This document shows, piece by piece, positions 25,036 through 33,982 of a stretch of DNA of 41,082 nt; the first letter of the stretch is position 1; every line of letters begins with the position of its first letter. This DNA comes from Entamoeba histolytica HM-1:IMSS (lineage: Eukaryota > Evosea > Mastigamoebida > Endamoebidae). Both the position numbers and the translations under genes were made by a program. The notes below the pieces were generated by a model that saw only the letters and a list, made by a program, of their open reading frames with translations, had not been told where the DNA came from and did not search any database. The stretch lies in assembly GCF_000208925.1 (NCBI RefSeq), contig NW_001914957.1, positions 11,518-52,599 of the forward strand, given 5' to 3'.

Positions 25036-26832
25036 TTATTCAGATGGTGCTTCAAGATTGTTTTTAATTTCTTCTGCCATTCTATACTTTTCAGCAAAAG
25101 ACATAGATGCTACAGAAGCTCCTCTATCTTTCCATCTTCCTATAAATAGAATTAGTATAAATAATAAATAAATAATAAAAATATTAAGAAATAAACTATT
25201 TAACAAACGTGTTTTCATAGAACCTGCATTGAAAGTATTAAATTTATTTTGAATCAAATTTCTAGCCATTTCAGCTTTTTCCATTGCAGCTGTTTTAGCT
25301 CTTGCTTCGAATTGTTGTTGTTTAATTTTTTCTTTTTCAATAGCATTACTTAAATATTCATACCATTTTTCTTTTTCTTCAGTACTAATAAATGAAAATA
25401 TAAATTTCTGTTTAGAAATCATAAGAACAAGACACATTTCTACTTGAATTCCTTTTGCTTCAATTTCATTTTCTTTTACTTCAGCAAAAGACATATCAAG
25501 TAATTTTAGTGTATTGTTAAAACTTAATTTCTTCTTTTGAGTTTTAGTAAACACTCCTTTTTCAATATATTCACAAACCATTAATAAATCATTAAATAAA
25601 ATTAATGCCATTGGTTTAGCATTTTTCTTTTTAATTTCTAATACTTTTCCTTCAGCAAGTAATTCTCTAGAACCATTATTAATTTTAAAATCTTCAGGAA
25701 GGTTAGTAATACTCATTTGATATTCTTTCATTTTCTCAAACATCTCTCTTTTCTTTGTATTATTATTTACAGTGATAGTAACTTCAGTAATAAGTTTTAA
25801 TGCTTGTTTAACATTTTCATGATCAGGATGACATGCAGGAGTATATTTAAGAAGATCTGCTAAAAGAAGTTTATAACGAGGAAGTCGTTGGACTGGAGTA
25901 ATCAAAAATGCTGAAATTTTAAACTTTTTATATTGAGGAGAAGCATTCTCAAAAACTTGTTTTGAATACCAAGAAATAAAAGGATGATGTTCTGCTTCCA
26001 TTTGACGAATAAGAATATCAGATTCATGATAATTCATACAATAGTCTGCATACATTTTAAATAAAGGTCCCATTTGATTAAAGATTTGACCAATTAAGAC
26101 ATTTGCATAATCTTGACATTCAAAACTCTTAATTAACTTTAAGAATTGTTCATTAACTGAATATATTGTTGTAATATCACTAAAAATTAATTTAATTTGT
26201 TCTGAACTTAAAATTGATTCTTTCTTAATTGGATTAAGTACAAATTTAATTACAGTATTTAATTGTTCTATATAACTTTCTTCTGTTGAAATAATTTCTT
26301 TAATTGTATTAGCTCGTTTATTCATTTGTGTATTAATTCTTTCTCTTCCTAATTTTCTAGCTGCTCGTGTAATAATAGTTGAAGCTAATTCTTTCTTCAT
26401 TTTTTCTTTTATTGGAGTCCATTCTTCTTCTTTTTTTTCAATAAATTCTGTTGGTGAAATATCAGTGGCTAAAAAGAATGCTTGTTTTTTATTAACTTTA
26501 TTATACATTAAGAATTGTGCAAACATTAATGCTGTCCAATTTCTATAATCCATTAAATATTTGTATTGAATCCTTTCTAGTCGTTTCTTATTTTCTTCTT
26601 TTTTTTCTCCTTTTTTTTCTTTCATCGTTCGTTCATTAATCGCTCCTTGTATTTTCTTTTTTTGCTCTTCACTCAATTTTAAATCAAATTCATCAAAATG
26701 TTTTGCTATGGCTATTAAATCATTCACAGTAGAAACGGCAATCTCTTCTTTAGTCAATTCTAAAACAACTTGTTCATATTCTTCTCCTTCAAATATTCCC
26801 ATTAAAAACTTCGCTAAATTGTTCGTTTCCAT
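25036..26832 (-). CDS. Rho guanine nucleotide exchange factor (DH-PH)
   Basis: From ATG 26832 the unspliced frame gives 598 residues; with the 69-base intron at 25140-25208 removed (GTTTGT to TATAG), 575. Residues about 174-370 form the Dbl homology domain: EIISTEESYIEQL (CR1), the central helices, and ISAFLITPVQRLPRYKLLL (CR3 with the conserved TPxQRxxRY), followed by LKYTPACHPD. Residues about 385-497 are the PH domain (ELLAEGKVLEIKK, ALILFNDLLMV, F-S-F-x-S-x-EEKEKWYEYLSNAI). It activates Rho/Rac GTPases, at the membrane through the PH domain, to control actin. The N-terminal helices contain NWTALMFAQFL, which recalls a small all-helical module. The intron is a multiple of three without stops, so it mimics a membrane segment if left in. 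Coiled coil follows the PH domain. Confidence 0.9.
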   Translation of the reverse strand: METNNLAKFLMGIFEGEEYEQVVLELTKEEIAVSTVNDLIAIAKHFDEFDLKLSEEQKKKIQGAINERTMKEKKGEKKEENKKRLERIQYKYLMDYRNWTALMFAQFLMYNKVNKKQAFFLATDISPTEFIEKKEEEWTPIKEKMKKELASTIITRAARKLGRERINTQMNKRANTIKEIISTEESYIEQLNTVIKFVLNPIKKESILSSEQIKLIFSDITTIYSVNEQFLKLIKSFECQDYANVLIGQIFNQMGPLFKMYADYCMNYHESDILIRQMEAEHHPFISWYSKQVFENASPQYKKFKISAFLITPVQRLPRYKLLLADLLKYTPACHPDHENVKQALKLITEVTITVNNNTKKREMFEKMKEYQMSITNLPEDFKINNGSRELLAEGKVLEIKKKNAKPMALILFNDLLMVCEYIEKGVFTKTQKKKLSFNNTLKLLDMSFAEVKENEIEAKGIQVEMCLVLMISKQKFIFSFISTEEKEKWYEYLSNAIEKEKIKQQQFEARAKTAAMEKAEMARNLIQNKFNTFNAGSMKTRLLNSLFLNIFIIYLLFILILFIGRWKDRGASVASMSFAEKYRMAEEIKNNLEAPSE

Positions 26833-27069
26833 CACCAAACCTATCAACTGAAATCTTAAAATTTCTTTACTTGAAAATAAAAATTTTTAAAATAAAAAAA
26901 AAATGATTTAAAGTAAAAAATTTAAAAAAATAGTTGCAAACCATTCAAAACAAAATAATTAAATTGGATAGTAAAAATATAGTTTTTTATCTTCTTAAAC
27001 AAAAAGAAAGAACGAAATCGATGATTCAAGAAATAGAAATCTTAAAAAAAAAAGAAATCAAAAAGAGTG

Positions 27070-28956
27070 ATGACAATAGTCACTTCCTCAAAGATATGGA
27101 AACAACCAGAAATGTATAATCATGAGAAAGATAATAACATCAGTGAATCAGTGACAAAAAAATTAACAACAGGTTTTATTCATAATTATCAAAAATGCAA
27201 TCCTCAGATTGATTTTAATACTTTTATCGTTCGTCGTATCTTAACAATTCCAAGCACTCCATTACCAAATAACCAAGATGATAATGAATGTTATAACTTA
27301 ATCGTTAGAGTAGATGATATTTTAGGTGCTGATTTTTCTACCTCGTTTGTTTTTCATAAAATACATTCACCAACTTATTAAAATTAATATTCTAGAGAAT
27401 TAAATGGATTAAAAAAAAATAGTCAATATCGAGTTATTGGGTTATTAGGTCAAGGTTCTTTTGGTGAAGTATTTAGGTGTTTAGATTTGCAAACTAATCA
27501 ATTAGTTGCAGTAAAAGTTTTGAAAAACCAACTAGTTTATTTAAGACAAGGAATGTTAGAATTAGCAATATTAACATTATTGAATGGTTATTACGACCCA
27601 ATTGGAGAATTTCATACAATAAGAATGATGGATCATTTTATGTTTAAAAGTCATTTATGTATTGTTTGTGAATTATTATCAATTAATCTATATGATGCAT
27701 TAAAAATGAATGATTATAAAGGACTTCCATATAATTTCAATCAATCAGTTTGTAAACAATTAGTTTGTTCTCTTCAATTGTTAAGAGAAAATGGAATAAT
27801 TCATTGTGACATTAAACCAGAAAATATCATGTTATTAGCTTCATCGTCAAAAGTTCGTTTAATAGATTTTGGTTCAGCATGTTTCCAAGATAGTCCATTA
27901 TATACTTATATTCAATCTCGCCATTATCGTTCTCCAGAAATTATTATTGGATTACCATATTCACCAGCAATAGATATGTGGTCATTTGGTTGTGTTGTTG
28001 CTGAATTATTTCTTGGGATTCCTTTGTTTGCTGGAAGTAGTGAACATAATCAATTAAGTAAAATCATCCAATTAATTGGAATGCCAAGTACAACATTATT
28101 AAAAAAAGGAAGTCGAACTGATGAATTTTTTTGGAGAAGAAGACCATCACCAAAAATTGTTCAACATGAAAATGGTGAAGTAAGTGCTGTAGAGACATGT
28201 GAAGATGAATATTTTGTATTGAAGACACGATACGAATATGAAAAGTCTATGAATACACACATTACAGCAAACAAAAATTATTTCAATGAAAGTACCTTAG
28301 AAGGAGTTATTAAAAGTTGTATGAATGATATTGAAATGAATGAAGAAGAAGCAGATGTGTTGATTGATTTTTTGAAAAAAATCTTTGTATATGATCCAAA
28401 TGAACGAATGACTCCAACAGAAGCATTAAACCATCCATTTATTAAGAGTATTGATAGAAACAATCCTATAAAAGAAATGAAAGAAATAAAAGAAATAGAA
28501 CGTATTCGGTGTGTTAAATTAACTGGAGAAGAGGCAAAAGAAATAGTATTTCCTAATAAACATGATAATATAGAAATTTATAATGCAGAAAATTATTATC
28601 GAACTTATGTAACTGCATTACAACATGGAATTGTTTTAAATATATTAGACCCCAACCCATTCTCATTACCTACATTAGCAGTATTTCATCCACAACTTGG
28701 GTTTGCTATTTTACTTCATAAAAATATTGTTAGTAAAAATGAAGGTGAATTTGTTCCATTACCATTTAATAAATCAAAACGTGTTACTGTTGAACAAAAA
28801 GAAGAAAAAACACCTATAATGACATTTTTTGATGGAAGTACGGTTGTTACTGCAACTCCTGTTTATAATGAACAAATGATGTCATTGTATGAACAAGCTC
28901 AAAAATCAACTGATGACTATATGTTAACTTATAATTTTGACAGTATGTATAATTAA
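27070..28956 (+). CDS. Yak1/DYRK-type protein kinase
   Basis: Exon 1 is 27070-27344, the intron 27345 (GTTTGT) to 27395 (TAG), and exon 2 27396-28956, giving 611 residues. The junction falls just before the kinase domain and restores the frame (IVRVDDILG..., then YRVIGLLGQGSFGEVF). Kinase features: GQGSFG loop, VAVKVLKN, HCDIKPEN with D230 (DYRK-type HCD), IDFGSA, and activation loop Y261-T-Y263-IQSRHYRSPE, where autophosphorylated Tyr is expected. The linker before the domain (ECYNLIVRVDDILG) matches the DYRK-homology region of Yak1. A C-terminal extension of about 150 residues after the domain lacks known motifs. Yak1/YakA kinases slow growth under starvation in yeast and Dictyostelium; the role here is inferred. 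ATG 27070 is the first in frame; an upstream open frame at 26934 is not in phase. Confidence 0.9.
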
Positions 28957-29536
28957 AATATAAGTGTTTATATTCTTACTTAACCAGTTTCATGCTTTTA
29001 TCTATTTTCTTATTATTTCTTTTTTTTTTCTTCTTTTTTATTCTTATTGTCTATATCTAATACTATTTATTAATCTTTATTCTTTTTATTTATCTGTTTT
29101 AATTTAATTCTTTTGTTTATTCTCTTTCTAATTAGACACTTTTAATTTTAATTCTTTTATGTTTAATCCATTTTTGAATGATTCTGAGGGTAATATAATC
29201 TCTCTTGTGGTTTTAAGAAGTATTTTGTGGTTCAGAGAAAAGTAAAAAAGTATTTAATTAACAAAAATTAATGAGTAGGAAGAGAGTTTTTAAACAACAA
29301 ACGAACTACATTAGAGCTTTTTTTTTCTGGAGTGTTAGCAGTGAAAGTTATTAATCTAACCAAGAGAAACTAGACAAGTTAATTTTATTATTTATAATGG
29401 TTTAATTTTAGATGAAGAAAATTATAAAAGGTTATCTAAAATAATTCTAAAAAGAAATGGTTATCCAAATAGAAAATAAACTAATAACAAATAGTTTATT
29501 TTTTGTATAAAAAACACAAAAATCTATAAAAATAAT
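28957..29536. other. Intergenic, no gene seen
   Basis: About 580 bases without a coding frame. A T-rich pyrimidine tract at 29005-29150 is probably the 3' flank of the kinase. The section 29215-29395 is less AT-biased and carries short resemblances to 19215-19260. Confidence 0.45.
29505..29515 (+). promoter_or_regulatory. TATA-like element of the 29537 gene
   Basis: GTATAAAAAAC starts 32 bases before the ATG, the normal TATA-like position in Entamoeba. Confidence 0.45.
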
Positions 29537-31579
29537 ATGAATATCATAAAATTACTTGAACAACAAATTGGGAACTATGTTAAACATTTTCAAGAGAAAA
29601 GGATTAGACAAGTAGGTACTAAATTTGTACAAAAAAGAAGAATTGGAGATGGTGCAGGTGGATGTGATTCATGTGGATTTATAAATGATGGTGTTTTTTA
29701 TGGAAAAGGAAAACAATTGTCTATTATTGATAATGGAAGAGTTGAACAATATGAAGTTGGAAGTAGTGTTAGACAATGTATCAAAACTGATGATGGGGTT
29801 GTTGTTGTATTAAATGAAAGAATTGAATTTAAAGGAATTTTTGAATATATTATTGATGGATTATTTGAATGCATTGCCACAGATGGGATGGTTATTCTTG
29901 TTGGAAATGTTAAAGGATTGTTTTGTTTCAATAGGAATAATCATAGCCTTGATATTGTTCGTTATGGGCATTATTTAAGTGTTGTTGTTGACAAAAGTAG
30001 AAAGAAGGTTTTTGGGTTAAAAGAGCGATGTGTTGATATCTTTAATATTAAAGAAATGGTAGTTTTATTTGAAAGGAGTATTTCATTACCACAAATTGGA
30101 TTAAGTGTAAATTATGCAGAATACCCAATGTTGTTTGGGGTTACATTGGACAATGGGGAACGAAGAGTTTATTTTGATAATGGATCAAATGATAGTATTA
30201 CTTTTTACCAAATGGTTGATTACCCTAATAGTTCATGGTGTTTTGGGTTATGTTCATTACAGTATACTATAGAAGATGATAAATTTGCTATTTCTATTGG
30301 AAACATGGGAATTAAAGAAGGTCAAATCATTGAAGAAGTAGACCCTACAATAAAATTAAATCAACCTGTTGACGTACAATGTCAAATTAAAAAAAATTTC
30401 ATTGGAAATGAAATTATCTTAAAAGTAATTACAATTAATGAAATTGTAGAGTTAACTTGGACTTGTTCATCACTATTTTTACCACAACAATACTTATCAT
30501 ATTTAACCACACAACAACCTATTCAAAATGAAGTTATTACCCTTTTTAATTCTGAGGTTAATGTAATTCAAACAACAATAAATTTATTATTTCATATTCT
30601 TCCAAACCTTCATTTATCAATGAATGTTCTTATTAATTATCCACCAGAAGATATTAAAAGAATATATGAAAGTTTCGAAATTATATTAAATGCATTAAAT
30701 TTATACGAAAGTCATTGTATTGTAGTACAAGAAATGAGTGAACAAAAACTAATACAATTAAAACAAGAATTGATATTATTTATTCAAAGAATTTCTGAAG
30801 CACTTCATTTAATTTCTAATTATTCATTACTTGTAGATCCTCGTTTATTACAACAAGATATCATGGAAATAACATTAGATAAAGTGATAACAGATTCAAG
30901 TTCAATTGAAAAAATACAAGAAATGAACAATAATATTATGTCAACAACAAATAACTTCAAATTAATACCTTCATTTTCATCTTGTGGTATTTATTTTAAT
31001 TTAATTAAATGTATTGAAAATGAATTTGAATATGTATCTAATTTGTCTTGGAATGTTCAAAAAAAAATTTTTATCGAACTTATTCAATTATCAGATGAAA
31101 TTGGTAAATTAATCATTCATCTCTTTATCCAAAATAACAAGATTCAAGAATGTTCATCAATCATTCATTGTTGTGATAACAATGAATTGTCTGAGTATAT
31201 GAATAAAGAAGTATTAAATTGTTCATATAATTCATTCTGGAATTTTTATAAAGTCCCAGTACAACAATTACAATACCAAATACCTATTGACAATGTACAG
31301 CAATTACAAAATAATATCAATGAACTTGGAAATGAAAAAAATGAAATGAGTTTACATGAAAGAGAAAGACTTGTATTTGAATATTTATTCCAACTACAAG
31401 AAATTAAGAGCCAAATTAAAAATAATAAGCTTTGGACAGAATTACAACAATCTTTAATAGAAATAGGTAATAGAATTTCACTACAAAAAGACTTAATTAA
31501 AGCTGGTGTAATTGATGAATCATCAAGTAAATACTTGATGTCTTCAACCTATCTTAATTATGTCAAAAACCATAAATAA
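29537..31579 (+). CDS. Possible Nup155/Nup170-like nucleoporin
   Basis: The 680-residue protein has a beta-rich first half (residues about 45-310; repeated strands such as YGKGKQLSIIDNGRVEQY, LFCFNRNNHSLDIVRYGHYLS, CVDIFNI) and an alpha-helical second half, a beta-propeller plus alpha-solenoid design. The last part ERERLVFEYLFQLQEI...LWTELQQSLIEIG resembles the Nup155-family pattern of a conserved helix followed by a second helix of the same type. SSCGIYFNLIKCIE and the Leu-rich helices also fit. Nup155 proteins are usually about 1400 residues, so this would be a strongly reduced form in the nuclear pore inner ring. I rate this as moderate; another propeller-solenoid coat protein is possible. 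No signal peptide and no introns. Confidence 0.75.
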   Translation: MNIIKLLEQQIGNYVKHFQEKRIRQVGTKFVQKRRIGDGAGGCDSCGFINDGVFYGKGKQLSIIDNGRVEQYEVGSSVRQCIKTDDGVVVVLNERIEFKGIFEYIIDGLFECIATDGMVILVGNVKGLFCFNRNNHSLDIVRYGHYLSVVVDKSRKKVFGLKERCVDIFNIKEMVVLFERSISLPQIGLSVNYAEYPMLFGVTLDNGERRVYFDNGSNDSITFYQMVDYPNSSWCFGLCSLQYTIEDDKFAISIGNMGIKEGQIIEEVDPTIKLNQPVDVQCQIKKNFIGNEIILKVITINEIVELTWTCSSLFLPQQYLSYLTTQQPIQNEVITLFNSEVNVIQTTINLLFHILPNLHLSMNVLINYPPEDIKRIYESFEIILNALNLYESHCIVVQEMSEQKLIQLKQELILFIQRISEALHLISNYSLLVDPRLLQQDIMEITLDKVITDSSSIEKIQEMNNNIMSTTNNFKLIPSFSSCGIYFNLIKCIENEFEYVSNLSWNVQKKIFIELIQLSDEIGKLIIHLFIQNNKIQECSSIIHCCDNNELSEYMNKEVLNCSYNSFWNFYKVPVQQLQYQIPIDNVQQLQNNINELGNEKNEMSLHERERLVFEYLFQLQEIKSQIKNNKLWTELQQSLIEIGNRISLQKDLIKAGVIDESSSKYLMSSTYLNYVKNHK

Positions 31580-31918
31580 GTTCTACTTGATTTCTTTCAT
31601 TTCTGTTTCATGTTATTACAAAGTTAGTCTATAAAGAAAAAAAAAAACACCTTCCTTATGTAAAACCCTTTTGAAACAATTTGACAAATACATTCTGATT
31701 ATAAGTTTTGTTCTTGAACTATTCTATCAATGAGACTTTCAAATTTTATAAAATTATGATAATAGTACAAAAAGAATATTATAAGTCAATGAATTAAATT
31801 AAATTTAACAATACCTTTATAACATGAGACACTTGAAATAACATTAATAAACATTACTCTTTAATTATCTTTCTTCTTATCATTTAAAAATAAAAAACTA
31901 AACTAAAGAATTATTCAA
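31580..31918. other. Intergenic between convergent genes, no gene seen
   Basis: 339 AT-rich bases between convergent stop codons, containing poly-A tracts and T-rich tracts. No coding frame or RNA gene is visible. Confidence 0.5.
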
Positions 31919-32629
31919 TTAAAAAAAGAAGAAAAGAACAACAATAATCATAGTAATAAAAGTACTAACAGATCCATCAGTAATACACTCATCTTCACAT
32001 TGATATATTGAATATACTACCTGTTTGTCTTTATCTAATGGAACTAAAATTGGTGAACATACTCCACATTTAATCATACTTTTTCCAAAGTTTGCCTCTT
32101 GAGTACAATTTTTATCAAGGAAATAGAATGTACCATAATAACCAACTTTAGTTTGTGTTTTGTAATAGAAATTAGTTTGAGAATATTGATGACATTCAAA
32201 GTTTTGGGGGATATTACACATATATGAAACTACTTCAGAAACTTTAATGGTACAGTTATCATCATCATATTCATTATTAGTTATAAGGCTACATTCAGTT
32301 TTCATATTATCTGGTTCTTCATTGTAAAGATAGTATCTATTAGCATTACTAGTCTTAATATCTTTTTTTGCAGTAACTGGGAAATCTTCAGGTTGGATAG
32401 TTTCATCACTACAATCTTTTACAAGATAAGTATATTGTTCAATCTTTGCAGCACTAGAGTCTGTTGCAGCAACATAAGCATACTTAACAGATGTTGATAT
32501 ACCTATTTTATAACATTTTTTATCTTCATAAACATCAACAACTGATAATTTACCATTAGCATAAGAAACACTATAAATATTTTCTGCTTTAGTAATAGAA
32601 ATTATAAAGGCTACGAATAAAATGAACAT
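31919..32629 (-). CDS. Secreted Cys-containing protein, probably GPI-anchored
   Basis: The 236-residue protein has a signal peptide (MFILFVAFIISITKA) and ends in a hydrophobic tail (VSTFITMIIVVLFFFF) after a short DGS linker, the pattern of a GPI attachment signal. The body shares a plan with the protein of the neighbouring gene at 33076: N-terminal Y-x-Y, C-Y-K/R at about 40, and a C-terminal block FYYKTQTKVGYYGTFYFLDKNC followed by KCGVC (32000-32160 region). Conserved cysteines suggest disulfide-stabilised folding outside the cell. I do not recognise a named family or an enzyme motif. It is a head-to-head paralogue of the 33076 gene. A surface-adhesin role is possible but unsupported. Confidence 0.85.
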   Translation of the reverse strand: MFILFVAFIISITKAENIYSVSYANGKLSVVDVYEDKKCYKIGISTSVKYAYVAATDSSAAKIEQYTYLVKDCSDETIQPEDFPVTAKKDIKTSNANRYYLYNEEPDNMKTECSLITNNEYDDDNCTIKVSEVVSYMCNIPQNFECHQYSQTNFYYKTQTKVGYYGTFYFLDKNCTQEANFGKSMIKCGVCSPILVPLDKDKQVVYSIYQCEDECITDGSVSTFITMIIVVLFFFF

Positions 32630-32658
32630 TAGGATGAATAAAATGTTTTACAGTTCTA

Positions 32659-32668
32659 ATTTATATAC
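32659..32668 (-). promoter_or_regulatory. TATA-like element upstream of the 32629 gene
   Basis: On the minus strand GTATATAAAT lies 30-39 bases before the ATG at 32629, at the usual position for an Entamoeba TATA-like box. Confidence 0.5.
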
Positions 32669-33032
32669 ATCATCCACGTAAAATCGAATTTCATCTTGGA
32701 TAGAAAAGATATACAAAAGTGTCCACTCAATATTAATTTATATTTATCGAGTTAATTTGTCAAAAGTCTACTTGAATATTTTCTTCTTTAATTCTTATTG
32801 GTTCTCAAAGCCATAATTCCATAAAATGTATAACAACTTTTTATAAATTTCACTACAAAAATTTTGAGAATAAACGAATAAATAGAATCTATTTTAACTA
32901 AGCCGCCGTGAGAAACAATAAATTGAAGTAAAATTGCAAAAGAATGAAAATATAACACATTCAATGACTAAAAAGTCATGATTAGTTATTGATATAAATA
33001 TAATTCTTTATGAAAGAGAAATTACCACTCAA

Positions 33033-33048
33033 AATGAACTATTTAAAC
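33033..33048 (+). promoter_or_regulatory. Overlapping GAAC and TATA-like promoter elements
   Basis: AATGAACTATTTAAAC lies 28-43 bases before the ATG at 33076. It joins the GAAC consensus (AATGAACT) to a TATTTAAA TATA-like box and is the best match in the window to the published Entamoeba core promoter. Confidence 0.75.
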
Positions 33049-33075
33049 TCCTTGAAATAATCTCAAAACATTAAA

Positions 33076-33705
33076 ATGATTGTCTTATTGCTTGTATTTA
33101 CTACTTGGGTTTCTGCTAAAAACTTTTACCAATACACGTATGATCAAAAAGATAAAAAAACAATTGTTGGTTATTCAATTTACGAAAGTGATAAATGTTA
33201 TAGAGTCTCTCTAAGTAGTTATGAACAAATTTCACAAAAAAATGGAGAAACAACTGCAGAACAAGGAAAGTACTTCTTTAATACTTTCAAAGATATAAAT
33301 TGTAAACAACTAGATGAAGAGCAAAATGAGAGCGCTCAACAATATACCATTGAACAATTAAAAACCTATAATATTTTTGAAGCAGCACCTGATGCTACTA
33401 ACAAATGTCAAGAAATTACTGTTGAACAATTTGGTGATAAAGAATGTACTGAACCAATTCCTGCTACCAAACAATTTGCTTGTAATACTCCTGCTGTTGT
33501 TAGTTCTTGTGTTGCTTTCGGTAAATTCTATACAAAAACATCTACTATTCGTGGGTATCAAGGTACATTCTATTATTCTGATCCTGATTGTAAAACATTC
33601 ACTGGTCTTGTTACTGATCAAAGAAAATGTGGTGTTTGTACTGCTTCATCACCAAGTAAAGAAGAAATAATTTATAACAAAGTAATATGTGATAATGATT
33701 GCTAA
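33076..33705 (+). CDS. Secreted Cys-containing protein, soluble paralogue
   Basis: The 209-residue protein has a signal peptide (MIVLLLVFTTWVSA) and no hydrophobic C terminus; it ends in CDNDC. It shares with the minus-strand neighbour the N-terminal Y-x-Y pattern, C-Y-R at about 40, a Q-Y/A-C-N-T/I-P segment, and FYTKTSTIRGYQGTFYYSDPDC followed by KCGVC. It has the same spacing of about ten cysteines, so the two are paralogues by inspection. Loss of the GPI-type tail suggests it is secreted as a soluble product. The start is fixed by the signal peptide and by the strong GAAC/TATA promoter 28 bases before it. Function unknown. Confidence 0.85.
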   Translation: MIVLLLVFTTWVSAKNFYQYTYDQKDKKTIVGYSIYESDKCYRVSLSSYEQISQKNGETTAEQGKYFFNTFKDINCKQLDEEQNESAQQYTIEQLKTYNIFEAAPDATNKCQEITVEQFGDKECTEPIPATKQFACNTPAVVSSCVAFGKFYTKTSTIRGYQGTFYYSDPDCKTFTGLVTDQRKCGVCTASSPSKEEIIYNKVICDNDC

Positions 33706-33729
33706 TTAAGTAATTTTTTTTGTTGAGGA

Positions 33730-33960
33730 TTTTAGTTTCAGAATGGTGAAGTTTTAATGAGAAATGAAAGGAGAGAAAAGATGAGAAGAAAGAGTTAATA
33801 AGTAAGAGATAAGGATTAAAGAATGAAGAGAGAATAAGGAAAGAAGAAGAATAAACAAAAGAAGGGAGGAGATTCGGGAAAGAAAGGTAAAGATTGGGAA
33901 AATATTTTTAAGAAAGAAAAAACAAAAAAAGAAAACCTATAGAACGAAGTAGAAGATTGA
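33730..33960 (+). other. Purine-rich tract upstream of a kinase gene
   Basis: About 230 bases are almost only A and G on this strand (AGAAGAAAGAG-like runs), with very few C and T. No gene is visible. Similar purine bias occurs in the first intron of the following gene. It could be a simple-sequence tract or could form triplex DNA. Confidence 0.6.
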
Positions 33961-33982
33961 ACTGAAAAGCAAAACATAGAAT

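Noticed and set aside
25140..25208. A real membrane helix near the RhoGEF C terminus
   Set aside because: The segment is bounded by GTTTGT and TATAG and its removal keeps the frame, so it is most likely an intron; retained form reported only as a finding.
26934..27119. Lys/Glu-rich frame before the Yak1-like kinase
   Set aside because: Non-ATG start, out of phase with the kinase exon and no splice site linking them.
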